The translations under genes and the position numbers were made by a program. From positions 1-64,000 of the forward strand of contig JACQDE010000085.1 in assembly GCA_016201285.1 (NCBI GenBank): a DNA stretch of 64,000 bases. Direction: 5' to 3'. The notes below the pieces were generated by a model that ran no database searches, had not been told where the DNA came from, and worked only from the letters and a program-made list of their open reading frames with translations. Shown one piece after another: positions 52,452 to 62,155 of the stretch. Position 1 is the stretch's first letter, and each line of letters starts with the position of its first letter. Source of the stretch: Acidobacteriota bacterium (GTDB taxonomy: Bacteria > Acidobacteriota > Terriglobia > Acidiferrales > UBA7541).

Positions 52452-54140
52452 TCAGAAGCGGTAACCGAAGTTCAGGAACCACAGGTCATAGCTCTGCGCT
52501 GCGCCGCGCTGGAGCGTGAATCCGCTTCCGAGGAAGTAGTGCGTACCGAGAGACCAATCAAATGTTGTGGTGACATAGTGCGATTGCGATTGCGCGGTCA
52601 GGGGCGAGACGAAAGTCTGCTGCCCGCCCTGGACCTCGATTCGGATATTCTCGCCGAACTCGCGCGAGAGGGAGAGCGCCCGGTATGAGCCGCGCCCGAA
52701 GGCGCTGTCAAACTTGGAATATCGCAAGTCGGCTCGCAGGTGGACCCAGGGGACCTCGCCGAAGGTCAGGCCGTACATCTGGTTCCATGAACTGCGCGCG
52801 TCTCCGCTTTTGGTGCTGCGGCCGACGTTTGTGTAGACGCTGATGCGCCGCGGTAACTCCACGCGGACGCCGCCGCTGAAGCCCTGGAAGAGCAGCTTAT
52901 CCACCAGGCCCGTGCTCACTAAGCGCGAGTCAAACGTCGGAATGTCTCGGAAATAATTGTGGCTGAGATCAAACGACACGCGCTGGTGCGGTTGCACGCG
53001 GAACGTCAAAAAGCTCCGGCTGACGCCTGCCGTGTTTCCCGTCATGCCGGCGGGAGCGCGCGGCCGGTCCGCTTCCAGTGTGTGATAGACGGAAATCACT
53101 CGCTTGTAGAAGAAACCATGCTCGAAGAAGGCGAAGGGCCGTTCAATGCGCCAGCGGATGCTGCTAATGCCCAAGCCAAACGTGCTTGTGTATCGGAGCG
53201 CATCCCAGCTCCCGCCTTCAAAGCTTACGAATGCGCCCGCAATCCTGCGATCCGGATTGTAATTCCATGTGGTCGGGTCCGGCGTTGAGCCCGCAAACAG
53301 TCCAACGATGGGGCCGTTGCCCAGCTTGCGACCTACGTAACCGCCGTCGATGGTGCTCAAACTGCTCGCCCACGGCACGTAGAGCCGGCCAAAACCTGCC
53401 ACCCACGGCGAAGTTGGCTTGCTGTACGTAAATCCAAGATGGTAGGTGCGATTGATCAGATCATTCAGCGTTTCCTGCTGTGTCCCGCGCCTGGAGTTCA
53501 CACGTCCGCGCCAGTAGCCGCTGAAATTCCAGTAGCTCGCGCCGATCCTCGTCACATCCGCGCGCAAAACCACACCGAGCTGCGTGCTGCGAGCACCGCC
53601 GCTCCCGTGGCCGGCAAGGCCGCCGTACTCAAAGCCAAGGCGCCCACGCGGGCGGTTGATTTCTGCAAGCGGCGGCCGGGGAATCGCATCGCGTACTTCT
53701 TCGTCCAGAGGGTCTCCTTCGCTGAAGGTGATCACCTGGAGATACTTTCGGTTGCCGGTGGCAGCCTGGCGTTCGACGAGCGCCCGAGCGTCCTCCGGCA
53801 ACAGCGAGGCCAGATCCCCGGCTTGGACTTCGTCGTTCGCCGAAGTAACCTCGCAAACTGCGGAGGATTCCGCGACTGAGAGGACGACCAGCCGCGCGAT
53901 GATCCGCGGCGCTTTAACCGTGCTTGTGCCGCTGGGCAGCGCCGTTGTGTCCTTGCGCTTGATTTCCAGTTTATTTCCCTCGATCAATCCGGCGTTGCGC
54001 CCGCCGTCGATGTACAGCGCGCCGTCAGCGATGTACTTCACCCGGAAGGTCGTGCGCACCTCCGGCTGCTGGGCGGCCAGCGTGGTTGCCGCGAAAACGC
54101 ATCCTAGGAAAAGTCTTAGTCCGAGCCGGATCCAGCGCAT
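52452..54140 (-). CDS. outer-membrane beta-barrel protein, probable cytochrome-conduit porin
   Basis: A 562-residue protein with a signal peptide, a periplasmic domain (about 28-120) starting VRTTFRVKYIADGALYIDGG, and then from about residue 165 a long run of alternating, aromatic-flanked strands, ending in FLNFGYRF with C-terminal Phe, the outer-membrane insertion signal. No haem motif is present. It starts one base after the stop of the 31-haem cytochrome, so the two are translationally coupled, as in porin-cytochrome operons of metal-reducing bacteria. Similarity to a named porin cannot be judged by eye. Confidence 0.75.
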   Translation of the reverse strand: MRWIRLGLRLFLGCVFAATTLAAQQPEVRTTFRVKYIADGALYIDGGRNAGLIEGNKLEIKRKDTTALPSGTSTVKAPRIIARLVVLSVAESSAVCEVTSANDEVQAGDLASLLPEDARALVERQAATGNRKYLQVITFSEGDPLDEEVRDAIPRPPLAEINRPRGRLGFEYGGLAGHGSGGARSTQLGVVLRADVTRIGASYWNFSGYWRGRVNSRRGTQQETLNDLINRTYHLGFTYSKPTSPWVAGFGRLYVPWASSLSTIDGGYVGRKLGNGPIVGLFAGSTPDPTTWNYNPDRRIAGAFVSFEGGSWDALRYTSTFGLGISSIRWRIERPFAFFEHGFFYKRVISVYHTLEADRPRAPAGMTGNTAGVSRSFLTFRVQPHQRVSFDLSHNYFRDIPTFDSRLVSTGLVDKLLFQGFSGGVRVELPRRISVYTNVGRSTKSGDARSSWNQMYGLTFGEVPWVHLRADLRYSKFDSAFGRGSYRALSLSREFGENIRIEVQGGQQTFVSPLTAQSQSHYVTTTFDWSLGTHYFLGSGFTLQRGAAQSYDLWFLNFGYRF

Positions 54141-54141
54141 A

Positions 54142-56541
54142 TCAATCCGCCTTTCCTGTCGGGTGGCAGGAGTAGCAGTTCGTGCTGTTATAGACGTAGT
54201 TCCTTATGCCATTGTGCTTCGCGTCCATCCTGGTCTTGTTGTGCTCGTGGCACGTGAGGCAGGAAAAGACCTGGTAGTTGGACGGGCTGACGTGACAATC
54301 GTTGCAGGTGGTCCATTTGCCCGCATGCTTGCCGGTGTAGATAGGGAACTGTATGTGGTTGAAACGGGCGCCGAGCCAGCCGGAGGTATTGTGGCAAGTC
54401 GCGCAGGTTGTCGGAAAGCCCGCCGCCACGTGATTCGGATTCGTCACACTGGTGAAGTCTTTCTTGTGGCATGCGTAGCAGTCGGTTGGCGTGCCGAGGT
54501 ATACGCCGCCGATGTGACAGTTACTGCACACAACAGAGGTGTGCTTGCCGGTCAAGGGGAAGCGCGTCTGGTTGTGATTGAAGGAAGCCGGTATCCACGC
54601 AGCGGTTGTGTGGCATGTCGCGCAAGTTGTGGGGAAGCCGGCCGTCTTGTGGTTCGGGTTGGCGGTATTGTTGAAGTTCGTCAGGTGACAGGACACGCAG
54701 GAAGTATTGAGCCCAGCGTATTGTCCGCCGGCATGGCAACTCGAGCAGTTCAGCGCCACGTGCGCGCCCGTCAGGGGGAACTGCGTCCGTGAATGGTCAA
54801 ACTTCGCTCCCAGCCACTGTGTTGTGGCATGGCAGATCGAGCAGTCATGGGGAAAGCCAGCCGCGACGTGATTGGGATTCGTTGTTTTCTGAAACAAGGG
54901 CAAGTGACACGCATCACAATTCTTGGGTGTACCGGTGTACTTGCCGCCGATATGACAACTGCTGCAGGTCACGCCGGTGTGGGCGCCCGTCAGCGGGAAT
55001 TGAGTCAGGTTGTGATTGAAGGCGGCGGGTATCCATGCCGCGGTGGCGTGGCACGTCGCGCAAGTCGTCGGGAAGCCGGCCGTCTTGTGGTTTGGGTTAG
55101 CTGCATTGTTGAAGTTTGTCAGGTGGCACGCTACACAGTTTGGATCGAGCCCCGCGTACTTTCCGTTGGCATGGCAGCTCGAGCAGTTCAGCGGCACGTG
55201 GGCGCCGGTTAGCGGGAACTTCGTCTGCGAATGGTCGAATTTTGCCCCGAGCCACGTAGCGGTGGTGTGGCACGTTGTGCAGGTTTGCGGGAAGCCCGCA
55301 GCGGCGTGATTGGGGTTGGTTGTGTTGTTGTAGTTGTTGAGGTGACAAGAAACGCAGCTCGGATCGAGTCCGGTGTATTTCCCGCCGACATGGCAACTGG
55401 AGCAGGCTTGCGAGGCATGCGCCCCCGTCAGCGGGAAGCGAGTCAGCGAGTGGTCGAATTTCGCTCCGAGCCACGTAGCCGTGGTGTGGCACGTGGCGCA
55501 GGTTTGCGGGAAACCTGCGGCGACGTGGTTCGGGTTGGTCGTCTTCTGAAAGTCAGCCAGGTGACAGCCCTCGCAGTTTTTCGGTGTTCCAGCGAAGCGG
55601 CCGTTGGTATGACACTGCGTGCAGGCCAGGTTCATGTGCGCACCCGTCAGCTGAAAGCTGGTCAGGGTGTTGTGATCGAATTTCGCGCCCAGCCAAGTGT
55701 TCATGGTGTGACACCGGGAACAATCTTGCGGAAAGCCCGCCTTTGTGTGGTCCGGATTTTTCGTTGCGGCAAAGTCCTTCGCGTGGCAACTGAAACAATT
55801 TGCCAGCGTGCCCTGGTAATGTCCTCCCGCGTGGCAGACCACGCAATCCAGGCGGGCGTGGGCGCCGGAGAGGGCAAAGCCGGTGAATTGTGCATGATCA
55901 AACTTTGCACCCGGCCAGCCGTCCATCGTGTGGCACGTCTCGCAAGTGGTCGGCAGGCGCGCAGCCTTGTGGTCCGGCATCGACGCGCGTTCAAACGCCG
56001 CGCGGTGACAGGATAGGCATTCCGTCGAGAGCCCCTGGAACTGCCCGACGGCTGCGTTTTTGTGACACGCGAGGCAGTCCTGAAGTGCGTGCGCGCCAAG
56101 CAGGGGGAAGCGGTTCTGGTGTTGCTGCACAGTTTGCAGCGTGACCCGCCAGCCCTTGACGGTGTGACATTGCTCGCACTGCGCGCCAAACTGCCGCCGA
56201 TGAATATCCGCGTGGCAATCAGCGCACTTCGTGCTGACGTTAGTGAATACGAGGCTGCTGTGACACAGACGACACTGCACGCCTTCGTGCATTCCCCGCA
56301 GCGGATACCGGGTCTGGTTGTGGTTGAATTCCGGAAGATTGCGGATGGGCTTCCAGCTTGTGAACGTGTGGCAGTTTTCACAAGGCTGGTTCAGAGGGCC
56401 GTGCGGGCTTCGAGTGGCGCTAGGCGGTGAGGCCTGTTTAGGAACACGCTGCTGTGCTTCCGCGAAGCCGGCCAGAGCCGCGCAGATGAGCAGTCCAAAG
56501 ACAAATTTTTTCCCATCGGGCAACCTGAGCACAGTCCTCAC
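54142..56541 (-). CDS. 31-haem c-type cytochrome
   Basis: A 799-residue exported cytochrome. A signal peptide (FVFGLLICAALAGFAEA) is followed by 31 CxxCH haem motifs, about one per 25 residues. Much of the length is a tandem repeat of about 73 residues carrying three motifs each (CATCH, CSSCH, CVSCH type) with a fixed xPNH anchor. Extra His residues such as KFDHS and GAHxxxxC would serve as second axial ligands, giving bis-His low-spin haems. The repeat suggests a stretched wire-like fold. Start is a GTG at 56541, in weak context; a GTG 3 codons later fits nearly as well. Confidence 0.9.
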   Translation of the reverse strand: MRTVLRLPDGKKFVFGLLICAALAGFAEAQQRVPKQASPPSATRSPHGPLNQPCENCHTFTSWKPIRNLPEFNHNQTRYPLRGMHEGVQCRLCHSSLVFTNVSTKCADCHADIHRRQFGAQCEQCHTVKGWRVTLQTVQQHQNRFPLLGAHALQDCLACHKNAAVGQFQGLSTECLSCHRAAFERASMPDHKAARLPTTCETCHTMDGWPGAKFDHAQFTGFALSGAHARLDCVVCHAGGHYQGTLANCFSCHAKDFAATKNPDHTKAGFPQDCSRCHTMNTWLGAKFDHNTLTSFQLTGAHMNLACTQCHTNGRFAGTPKNCEGCHLADFQKTTNPNHVAAGFPQTCATCHTTATWLGAKFDHSLTRFPLTGAHASQACSSCHVGGKYTGLDPSCVSCHLNNYNNTTNPNHAAAGFPQTCTTCHTTATWLGAKFDHSQTKFPLTGAHVPLNCSSCHANGKYAGLDPNCVACHLTNFNNAANPNHKTAGFPTTCATCHATAAWIPAAFNHNLTQFPLTGAHTGVTCSSCHIGGKYTGTPKNCDACHLPLFQKTTNPNHVAAGFPHDCSICHATTQWLGAKFDHSRTQFPLTGAHVALNCSSCHAGGQYAGLNTSCVSCHLTNFNNTANPNHKTAGFPTTCATCHTTAAWIPASFNHNQTRFPLTGKHTSVVCSNCHIGGVYLGTPTDCYACHKKDFTSVTNPNHVAAGFPTTCATCHNTSGWLGARFNHIQFPIYTGKHAGKWTTCNDCHVSPSNYQVFSCLTCHEHNKTRMDAKHNGIRNYVYNSTNCYSCHPTGKAD
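54430..55980 (-). repeat. seven tandem repeats of about 219 bases inside the 31-haem cytochrome gene
   Basis: Anchors encoding (N/M)P(N/D)H recur eight times between 54430 and 55980, an average period of about 220 bases, each unit with three CxxCH motifs. Units share long stretches such as AGFPTTCATCHT with minor changes. The repeat is in frame and preserved at protein level. Confidence 0.85.
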
Positions 56542-56853
56542 CCGAGGGCTGGGGTGACACTGGCTTGAGCAATTCCTAATCCAGAATTGCGGAGTATTTG
56601 AGCATGATTTCGATAATCTGCTAAGTCATACAAAATGAACGAGTTACTATTCCGCTGTGGGGTATGGGTTCGACACCTCCGCTCGCTACTCTCAGGTTTT
56701 CGCCGCCATTTTCTCCAGGCCCTTGGGTAGTTTTTACTCGAATCCAGGAGGCAGAGTTCTAGTACTACCTAAGGCCTGTCCACTCAAGCTGTTGTGTAGA
56801 ATCAAGGCATCGAAACGCGCAGACGGAAACGAGCAGCATGCAATTCCCGAAGT
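56542..56853. other. intergenic region between the two cytochrome genes, no gene seen
   Basis: 312 bases, more AT-rich than the flanks. It separates the 23-haem gene (ending at 56854) from the 31-haem start and likely holds a promoter for the latter, but I could not choose one. A short plus-strand frame (56657-56878) reads into the cytochrome gene and is not convincing. Confidence 0.5.
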
Positions 56854-58845
56854 TCACAGCCTTTTCACCACCTCGTGACAGGCCTTGCACTCTTTCGGTG
56901 TCGGCTTATAGAAAAGAACGCTGCGCTCTTCGACGGTTTTCGTGAGCTTGTGACAAGCCGAACAAGCCACATCCTTGTGCCCGCCTTGCAGCAGAAAAGT
57001 AGTGCGTTTGTCGTGATCGAAGAGGGAAGGCTTCCACTTCGCGACGGTATGACATTCTGCGCAAGCTGGTGGTTTGCCAACGGAAGAAAACTGCCCGCCA
57101 TGCGGATCAACGTGGCATCCCTCGCAACGGCTCGGCGCAGAGCGGAATTCTACATTTTTCAGCGTCGTTTCTAGGTTGGGCGGGCGATGGCATCCCAGGC
57201 ATGGCACAGCACGGTGGGCGCCGACCAATGGATAGCTGGTCGCCGCATGATCAAACCTCGCCAGATCTTTCCAAACCTTCGTGGAATGACATGCCTCGCA
57301 GCCAGCAGGTGACCCATCGGCGATGCGCTTTGTCATTCGCTCGCGAAACTGTCCGCGGTGCGGGTTCGTGTGACAAGCGGAGCAGGAGCGGTCCTCGAAG
57401 CGGTAGGGAATCGGCGGGGCCGGCGCGTTCGTAGTTGTTGCAGGGTGACACTCCATGCACGCGACTGCGATGTGCCCGCCGGAGAGCGCAAAGCGCGATT
57501 TCTGGTGCCGTGCGATGTTGAACGTTGACGGGCGGTAGCCCTGAACCGTGTGGCAGTTTTCGCAGCGATTCTGATAGGGCGCGCCAGCGAACTGCTTCTT
57601 GTGTACATCGCTGTGGCAGTCGGTGCAAAGGGCGAACTTCACTTTGTAGATCGTTGCCTTGCCGGCTGGCACGTGGCATTTTGTGCAGGCCACCGCAGCG
57701 TGCTTGCCTTCAAGCGGGTAGAGTGCTGTGGCGTGCTCCTTAACGCCAAATTTTGCCGGTTTGAAGCCATCGAGTGAGTGGCACGCAGCGCAGTCAGTAC
57801 CGTCAGCACGTTTCATGAACTGCCCGCCGTGCGGGTCAGGCGTGTGGCAGTCCGCGCACTTCTGGTGGGCCAGCGGCTTCTTGAAATCAGCCGTGCGGTG
57901 ACACTGGCTGCATTGCACAGCTGCGTGTTTCCCCGCGAGGGGATAGTTTGTCTTCGAGTGGTCGAACTTCCCGGCGACGGAAACTGCTTTCCATCCACTG
58001 GTGGTGTGGCAGATCTGGCAGGCGGCAGCGAACGCACCGCGGTGAGGATCGGCGTGGCACGCGGTGCACTTGTCGAACGCTATACCGGTGAACTGCACCA
58101 CCTTTTCCACGCCAGCGCTCGGCGGGTGACACTTCTGACAAGCCACCTGTTCATGACGGCCGGTGAGCGGGAAGCGCGTCTTTGCATGGGTGAAGCGCCC
58201 GAGCGTTTTCCAGCCATCAAAGTTGTGGCAACGCTGGCAGTCACGTCCGAGCTGTCCGCGGTGTGCATCGGCGTGGCAGGTCAGGCAATCGCGCGAAAGC
58301 CCAAGAAAAGTGCGCGGCAGAAGCTTTTCACCAATCAAGTGCCGTTCGGCTTCCGTCATGTGCTCGGGTGTGTGGCACCGCTTGCAGTCGAGCCCGGAGT
58401 GCTTTCCTTCCAGTGTGTAGCCGGTCTTGGCGTGGTCGAACCCCCTGGGGGTGGGGTCCCACTTGAGGAGGTTGAAGTCTTCGCCGTTGTGCTCGGAATG
58501 GCAGGAAACGCAAGCCTCGCTCGTGGCCCCCTTCGGGACGAGAGTCGCGTGGAGGCCGCGGCCTTCGTTGAGGCGCTGTGCGATCAGCGTATGGCAATTC
58601 AGGCATTTGAACGTTGCTGCGCCCGCGCCCAGCTTGTGGCAAGTGGTGCACAGCGTCGGCCCACTCAGCGATTGATGGGCCTTTGAGAGCGGACCGGGTG
58701 AGACTTGAGCTTCAGCGACACTCGCTGAGACGGCTGGAAGAAGCAGTGCAGTCAGTAGAAGTGCGTGACGTGCGTGTACCTGGAAAGTGCGAGATGGTTT
58801 CAGCAGACGGTGGCTGACGTGCTTGCGTTCAACATTGCAGAGCAA
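56854..58845 (-). CDS. 23-haem c-type cytochrome
   Basis: A 663-residue exported cytochrome with 23 CxxCH motifs and a signal peptide (HALLLTALLLPAVSASVAEA). It is organised in units that resemble the doubled-haem CxxCH-(13-20)-HRG pattern (for example CTACHADPHRG, CSACHTNPHRG, CEGCHVDPHGG), which differs from the 31-haem neighbour, so the two are separate families. Start: the TTG at 58845 has GAGG 9 bases upstream and opens just before the signal peptide; no ATG or GTG is in a better place, so the exact N-terminus is uncertain. It is the first gene of the cytochrome operon. Confidence 0.85.
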   Translation of the reverse strand: MLCNVERKHVSHRLLKPSRTFQVHARHALLLTALLLPAVSASVAEAQVSPGPLSKAHQSLSGPTLCTTCHKLGAGAATFKCLNCHTLIAQRLNEGRGLHATLVPKGATSEACVSCHSEHNGEDFNLLKWDPTPRGFDHAKTGYTLEGKHSGLDCKRCHTPEHMTEAERHLIGEKLLPRTFLGLSRDCLTCHADAHRGQLGRDCQRCHNFDGWKTLGRFTHAKTRFPLTGRHEQVACQKCHPPSAGVEKVVQFTGIAFDKCTACHADPHRGAFAAACQICHTTSGWKAVSVAGKFDHSKTNYPLAGKHAAVQCSQCHRTADFKKPLAHQKCADCHTPDPHGGQFMKRADGTDCAACHSLDGFKPAKFGVKEHATALYPLEGKHAAVACTKCHVPAGKATIYKVKFALCTDCHSDVHKKQFAGAPYQNRCENCHTVQGYRPSTFNIARHQKSRFALSGGHIAVACMECHPATTTNAPAPPIPYRFEDRSCSACHTNPHRGQFRERMTKRIADGSPAGCEACHSTKVWKDLARFDHAATSYPLVGAHRAVPCLGCHRPPNLETTLKNVEFRSAPSRCEGCHVDPHGGQFSSVGKPPACAECHTVAKWKPSLFDHDKRTTFLLQGGHKDVACSACHKLTKTVEERSVLFYKPTPKECKACHEVVKRL

Positions 58846-58978
58846 GAATCGCTGCCTCGTACGATAAAGAAGGCCCGGGAAAAGCGGCGCTCCGAGTGGG
58901 CAAGCGCAGCTTACCACAATTCCATCAGATTGCTATCGCGCGCATGGCCTTTCGGGCAACAGGAACGGCGAAGAGGAA

Positions 58979-60466
58979 TCACCGAGCCAGTAGTTTCTTG
59001 AACCACTCGACGCCCCGCCGAGCAGCGATAATCGCGCCAGCGGTGAGCGACTCCGGCCCCTGGGAATCCGTGTTGGCGAAGAAGATGCGTTCCATCGGCA
59101 CTCGCGCGGCAGGAATGGTGCGCGTAAACGTGCCAGGCGTCGCTACGAACATCGGATGCCCGCGCCGGTAGATGTGAACTTCCACCGGCTCCACGTTGAA
59201 TTTGGGCATGAGTCCCTGGAAGTCGCGCAAAACAGTGGCGGCGAGGTCCCGGCAACCCAGTTCGGTGAGGAGGCGTGCGCGCTGGGTTTCCGCGAGGGGC
59301 GTGTAGCAGGTCAAGATGTTGTGTTTCTGCCTGTAGCCGGGCTGGTTACGCACCACCCAGTCGGCCACAATCATGTCCGTGAACGATTTGCCGGGCACCC
59401 AGGTGTCGTACGCCTCGTTGTACACCGGTTTGTCAAAGATAAGGTTCACGACGGGATAAGGTGCATAGCGAAGCTTGGACATTGCCGCCCTCTGCGCTGC
59501 GGGCAGGCCGCCGACGATACGCTTGGTGATGAATTTCGGGGTGGCCATGATGACGGCCTTCGCGGCGACGGTCTCGGTTTGTCCTTTACGCGAGTAGGTC
59601 ACATGAACTTCGCCCTTCTGCGGCTCGACGGCGATGACCGTGGCATCGTCGTACATTCGGTCGCGGTGCTTTGGCAGCAGGATTTCTGCCAGTTGCCTGG
59701 TGATTGCACCGAGTCCCCCGGGCAGCGTGACACGGGTGTCCGCTTTGTCGCTTGACAGTCCCTGCAAGGCGTCGATGCAGACGAGCGCCGAGCTGTCCTT
59801 GGTGCGCGCGCCCCAGTTGGATGGGCCATAGGTATCCCACCATTGCTGGATCTCGGGTGCGTAGGCTACCGTGTACTTTGAGAAGGCCTCGCTGTCGAGT
59901 TCGTCGTGGCGCTTCCTGACGTCAATCGCCTGGATCGCCGTCCTGAATTTCATGAAGCTCTTGCGGACGCTAGCCGGGTAGGGGAGATGGTTCAGACCCT
60001 TGCGCCAGGTATCCTCCACCCACGCACCGTTGACGATCGTCGGATCGGCGCCGTTGATGGGCAGGAGCGTCAGGCCAATTTCGCGCGCCAGCTCGTCACC
60101 AGCACTGCCTTTGAAGTCAAAGGCAGTCCCCGTAGCAAAGGCCTGTCCCTGAAATTGTTCGAGGTATGCGTTGCCGCCCCAATGCGTTTCTTTCTCGAGA
60201 AGGAGAAAGTTGTGGTTCTGCAGCAGGTAAGCGGCGGTGAGACCACTTACGCCACCGCCGACGACAATAATGTCATGCCGCTTCGAAACCCCAGGACGCT
60301 GGAATTGGTGGCCGTCGCGCACTTGGTGGCACAAGTCAAAGCGCTCGCCGTCCATTTCTGTTTTGGTTGCTGGAGGCATGGCAAGGAGAGCTTCATCCAG
60401 CGGGCAACCGGCGATCACAGAGCCGGCCACAACGAACTTGATGAAGTCGCGACGCGAAGTGGTCAT
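58979..60466 (-). CDS. Tat-exported FAD amine oxidase-like protein
   Basis: A 495-residue flavoprotein. A twin-arginine signal (TTSRRDFIKFVVAGSVIAG) directs folded export; the FAD motif VVGGGVSGLTAAYLL follows at about residue 70. The C-terminal FANTDSQGPESLTAGAIIAA is the FAD-pyrophosphate motif of the monoamine oxidase/protoporphyrinogen-oxidase family. As the last gene of a polyamine importer operon, overlapping potC by 4 bases, it may oxidise a polyamine in the periplasm, but the substrate is inference and a desaturase-like or other amine role is possible. Confidence 0.78.
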   Translation of the reverse strand: MTTSRRDFIKFVVAGSVIAGCPLDEALLAMPPATKTEMDGERFDLCHQVRDGHQFQRPGVSKRHDIIVVGGGVSGLTAAYLLQNHNFLLLEKETHWGGNAYLEQFQGQAFATGTAFDFKGSAGDELAREIGLTLLPINGADPTIVNGAWVEDTWRKGLNHLPYPASVRKSFMKFRTAIQAIDVRKRHDELDSEAFSKYTVAYAPEIQQWWDTYGPSNWGARTKDSSALVCIDALQGLSSDKADTRVTLPGGLGAITRQLAEILLPKHRDRMYDDATVIAVEPQKGEVHVTYSRKGQTETVAAKAVIMATPKFITKRIVGGLPAAQRAAMSKLRYAPYPVVNLIFDKPVYNEAYDTWVPGKSFTDMIVADWVVRNQPGYRQKHNILTCYTPLAETQRARLLTELGCRDLAATVLRDFQGLMPKFNVEPVEVHIYRRGHPMFVATPGTFTRTIPAARVPMERIFFANTDSQGPESLTAGAIIAARRGVEWFKKLLAR

Positions 60467-61323
60467 GGTTGATCTCCTTGGAAAGTGGCCTGGAGCACAT
60501 CGGCGGCGCCTTCGGGCTCCCGCGCCCCGCGCGTGCGCAGCCGGTAGGAAACCAGGATCAGGGCAACTGAAAACACAAAGATGATTGTGGAGACGGCGTT
60601 GATCTCCGGCGTCATGCCACGGCGGAGACGCCCCCAGATCTCCAGCGGCAGCGTGTTGTCTCGTCCGATGAGGAAGAAGCTAACCGCAATCTCATCCACA
60701 GAGAGAGTGAAGATAAGTAGGGCGGCGGCCACGAGCGGCAGCCTGAGGTTCGGGAGCGTGACGCGCCAAAAGGTCCGCCAATACGCTGCGCCCAGATCGA
60801 GCGAAGCTTCCTCTTGTGCTCGGTCCATTTTTTGAATGCCGGCGAAGAGTTCCGTCGTGGCCACGCTGAGGAGCGCAATTCCGTGGCCCAGCAAAACGGT
60901 CCAGAGACTGAGTTTCATGCCGGCGAAGACCGCGAGCATCAAGAGGGAGAGCCCTGTAATGATCCCCGGCAGGATGAGCGGCAGCAAGACCAAACGCCGG
61001 AATAGAGCCTTGCCGGGGAACGACACGCGGTCGAGCGCGAGCGCTGCAGGGAGTCCGAGTGCCAGCGCAGTCACTGTGGCGGCGAGCGCAACCAGCAGGC
61101 TGTTCCAGACCGCGTCCCAGATGGCCTGGTCGCCTGCGAGTTGGCGGTACCACTCGATTGTTAGATGCTGCGGCGGGAAGCCTCCGACGCCATCGCGGTT
61201 GAAAGAATAGACGATGAGAACGACGATGGGCAGATAGAGAAAGGCGAAGACGCTCGCGGCGTACACCGCAAGCCAGCCCGCTCCGTTTCTGCGCGCCTCT
61301 CGATGTTTCAGTGAAAGCTCCAT
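60463..61323 (-). CDS. potC: polyamine ABC transporter permease (PotC-like)
   Basis: A 286-residue inner-membrane permease with six hydrophobic segments and the EAA coupling loop EEASLDLGAAYWRTFWRVTL. N-terminal YSFNRDGVGGFPPQHLTIEW is a PotC/PotI mark. It overlaps potB by 16 bases, and forms the channel with it. Confidence 0.87.
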   Translation of the reverse strand: MELSLKHREARRNGAGWLAVYAASVFAFLYLPIVVLIVYSFNRDGVGGFPPQHLTIEWYRQLAGDQAIWDAVWNSLLVALAATVTALALGLPAALALDRVSFPGKALFRRLVLLPLILPGIITGLSLLMLAVFAGMKLSLWTVLLGHGIALLSVATTELFAGIQKMDRAQEEASLDLGAAYWRTFWRVTLPNLRLPLVAAALLIFTLSVDEIAVSFFLIGRDNTLPLEIWGRLRRGMTPEINAVSTIIFVFSVALILVSYRLRTRGAREPEGAADVLQATFQGDQP

Positions 61324-62153
61324 CGCTTTTCGAGTCGTTCAATGGCGAACAAAATTCCCACCACAAGCAACAACATGCAAACGGAGATGGCCGCGCCGAG
61401 CGGCCAGTCATAGGCCGCTCCGAAGAGGCTCACTACGACATTCGAAATCATGATGCCGCTCGGCCCACCAACCAGCAGCGGCGCGAGGAAGTCGCCCAGC
61501 GTCAGCACAAACGCGAAGGTTGCGCCAGCGAGAAGTCCGGGCAGAGACAATGGGAAAATCACGCGCCAAAACGTTACTCGCGGGGACGCCCCCAGATCTT
61601 GGGAGGCCTCGACGAGGTGTCGGGGAATGTGCTCGAGCGAGGCAAAGAGCGGCAGAAAGGTGAACGGTGTGTAGATGTGCGTCAAAGTGAGCACGACGGC
61701 AAACGGGCTGTAGAGAAAGAACTCCACGGGGGTGCTGACGATGCCCAGGTATTGCAGGAATCCGTTGAGCACACCGTCGCTGCCGAGGATGGTCTTCCAA
61801 GCGTAACCACGAACCAGATAGCTCACCCACAAGGGCACAATCACAAGCTGGTAGAGCAACTGTTTTTGCGGGCCGGCACAGAAAGAGAGGTAGTACGCCA
61901 GCGGATAGCCCAGCAGAAGCGCCAACAGTGTCACCGCGCCCGCGATCTTCATCGATCGGAAAAGCACCTGGGCATACATCCAGTTGTGTGCCAGTTCCGC
62001 ATAATTGTGCAGGCTCCACTGACGGACGATCGCGCCGGAAGCCACGCTCCAGAAGCTGTGAGCAAATAGCAGGGAGTAAGGGAGAAGCAGGAAGAGCGCC
62101 ACCCAGAACAGGGGCGGAAGGGCGACGGCGGCTTTGTACGCGCGCGAGTACAC
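61308..62153 (-). CDS. potB: polyamine ABC transporter permease (PotB-like)
   Basis: A 281-residue permease with six membrane segments and the EAA loop VEASQDLGASPRVTFWRVIF. The string LLGYPLAYYLSFCAGPQKQ is typical of PotB/PotH. Start is GTG at 62153, 2 bases after the potA stop. Confidence 0.87.
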   Translation of the reverse strand: MYSRAYKAAVALPPLFWVALFLLLPYSLLFAHSFWSVASGAIVRQWSLHNYAELAHNWMYAQVLFRSMKIAGAVTLLALLLGYPLAYYLSFCAGPQKQLLYQLVIVPLWVSYLVRGYAWKTILGSDGVLNGFLQYLGIVSTPVEFFLYSPFAVVLTLTHIYTPFTFLPLFASLEHIPRHLVEASQDLGASPRVTFWRVIFPLSLPGLLAGATFAFVLTLGDFLAPLLVGGPSGIMISNVVVSLFGAAYDWPLGAAISVCMLLLVVGILFAIERLEKRWSFH

Positions 62154-62155
62154 GG

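Noticed and set aside
56657-56720. tRNA T-arm-like string (ggttcgacacctcc)
   Set aside because: No acceptor stem, anticodon arm or D arm around it.
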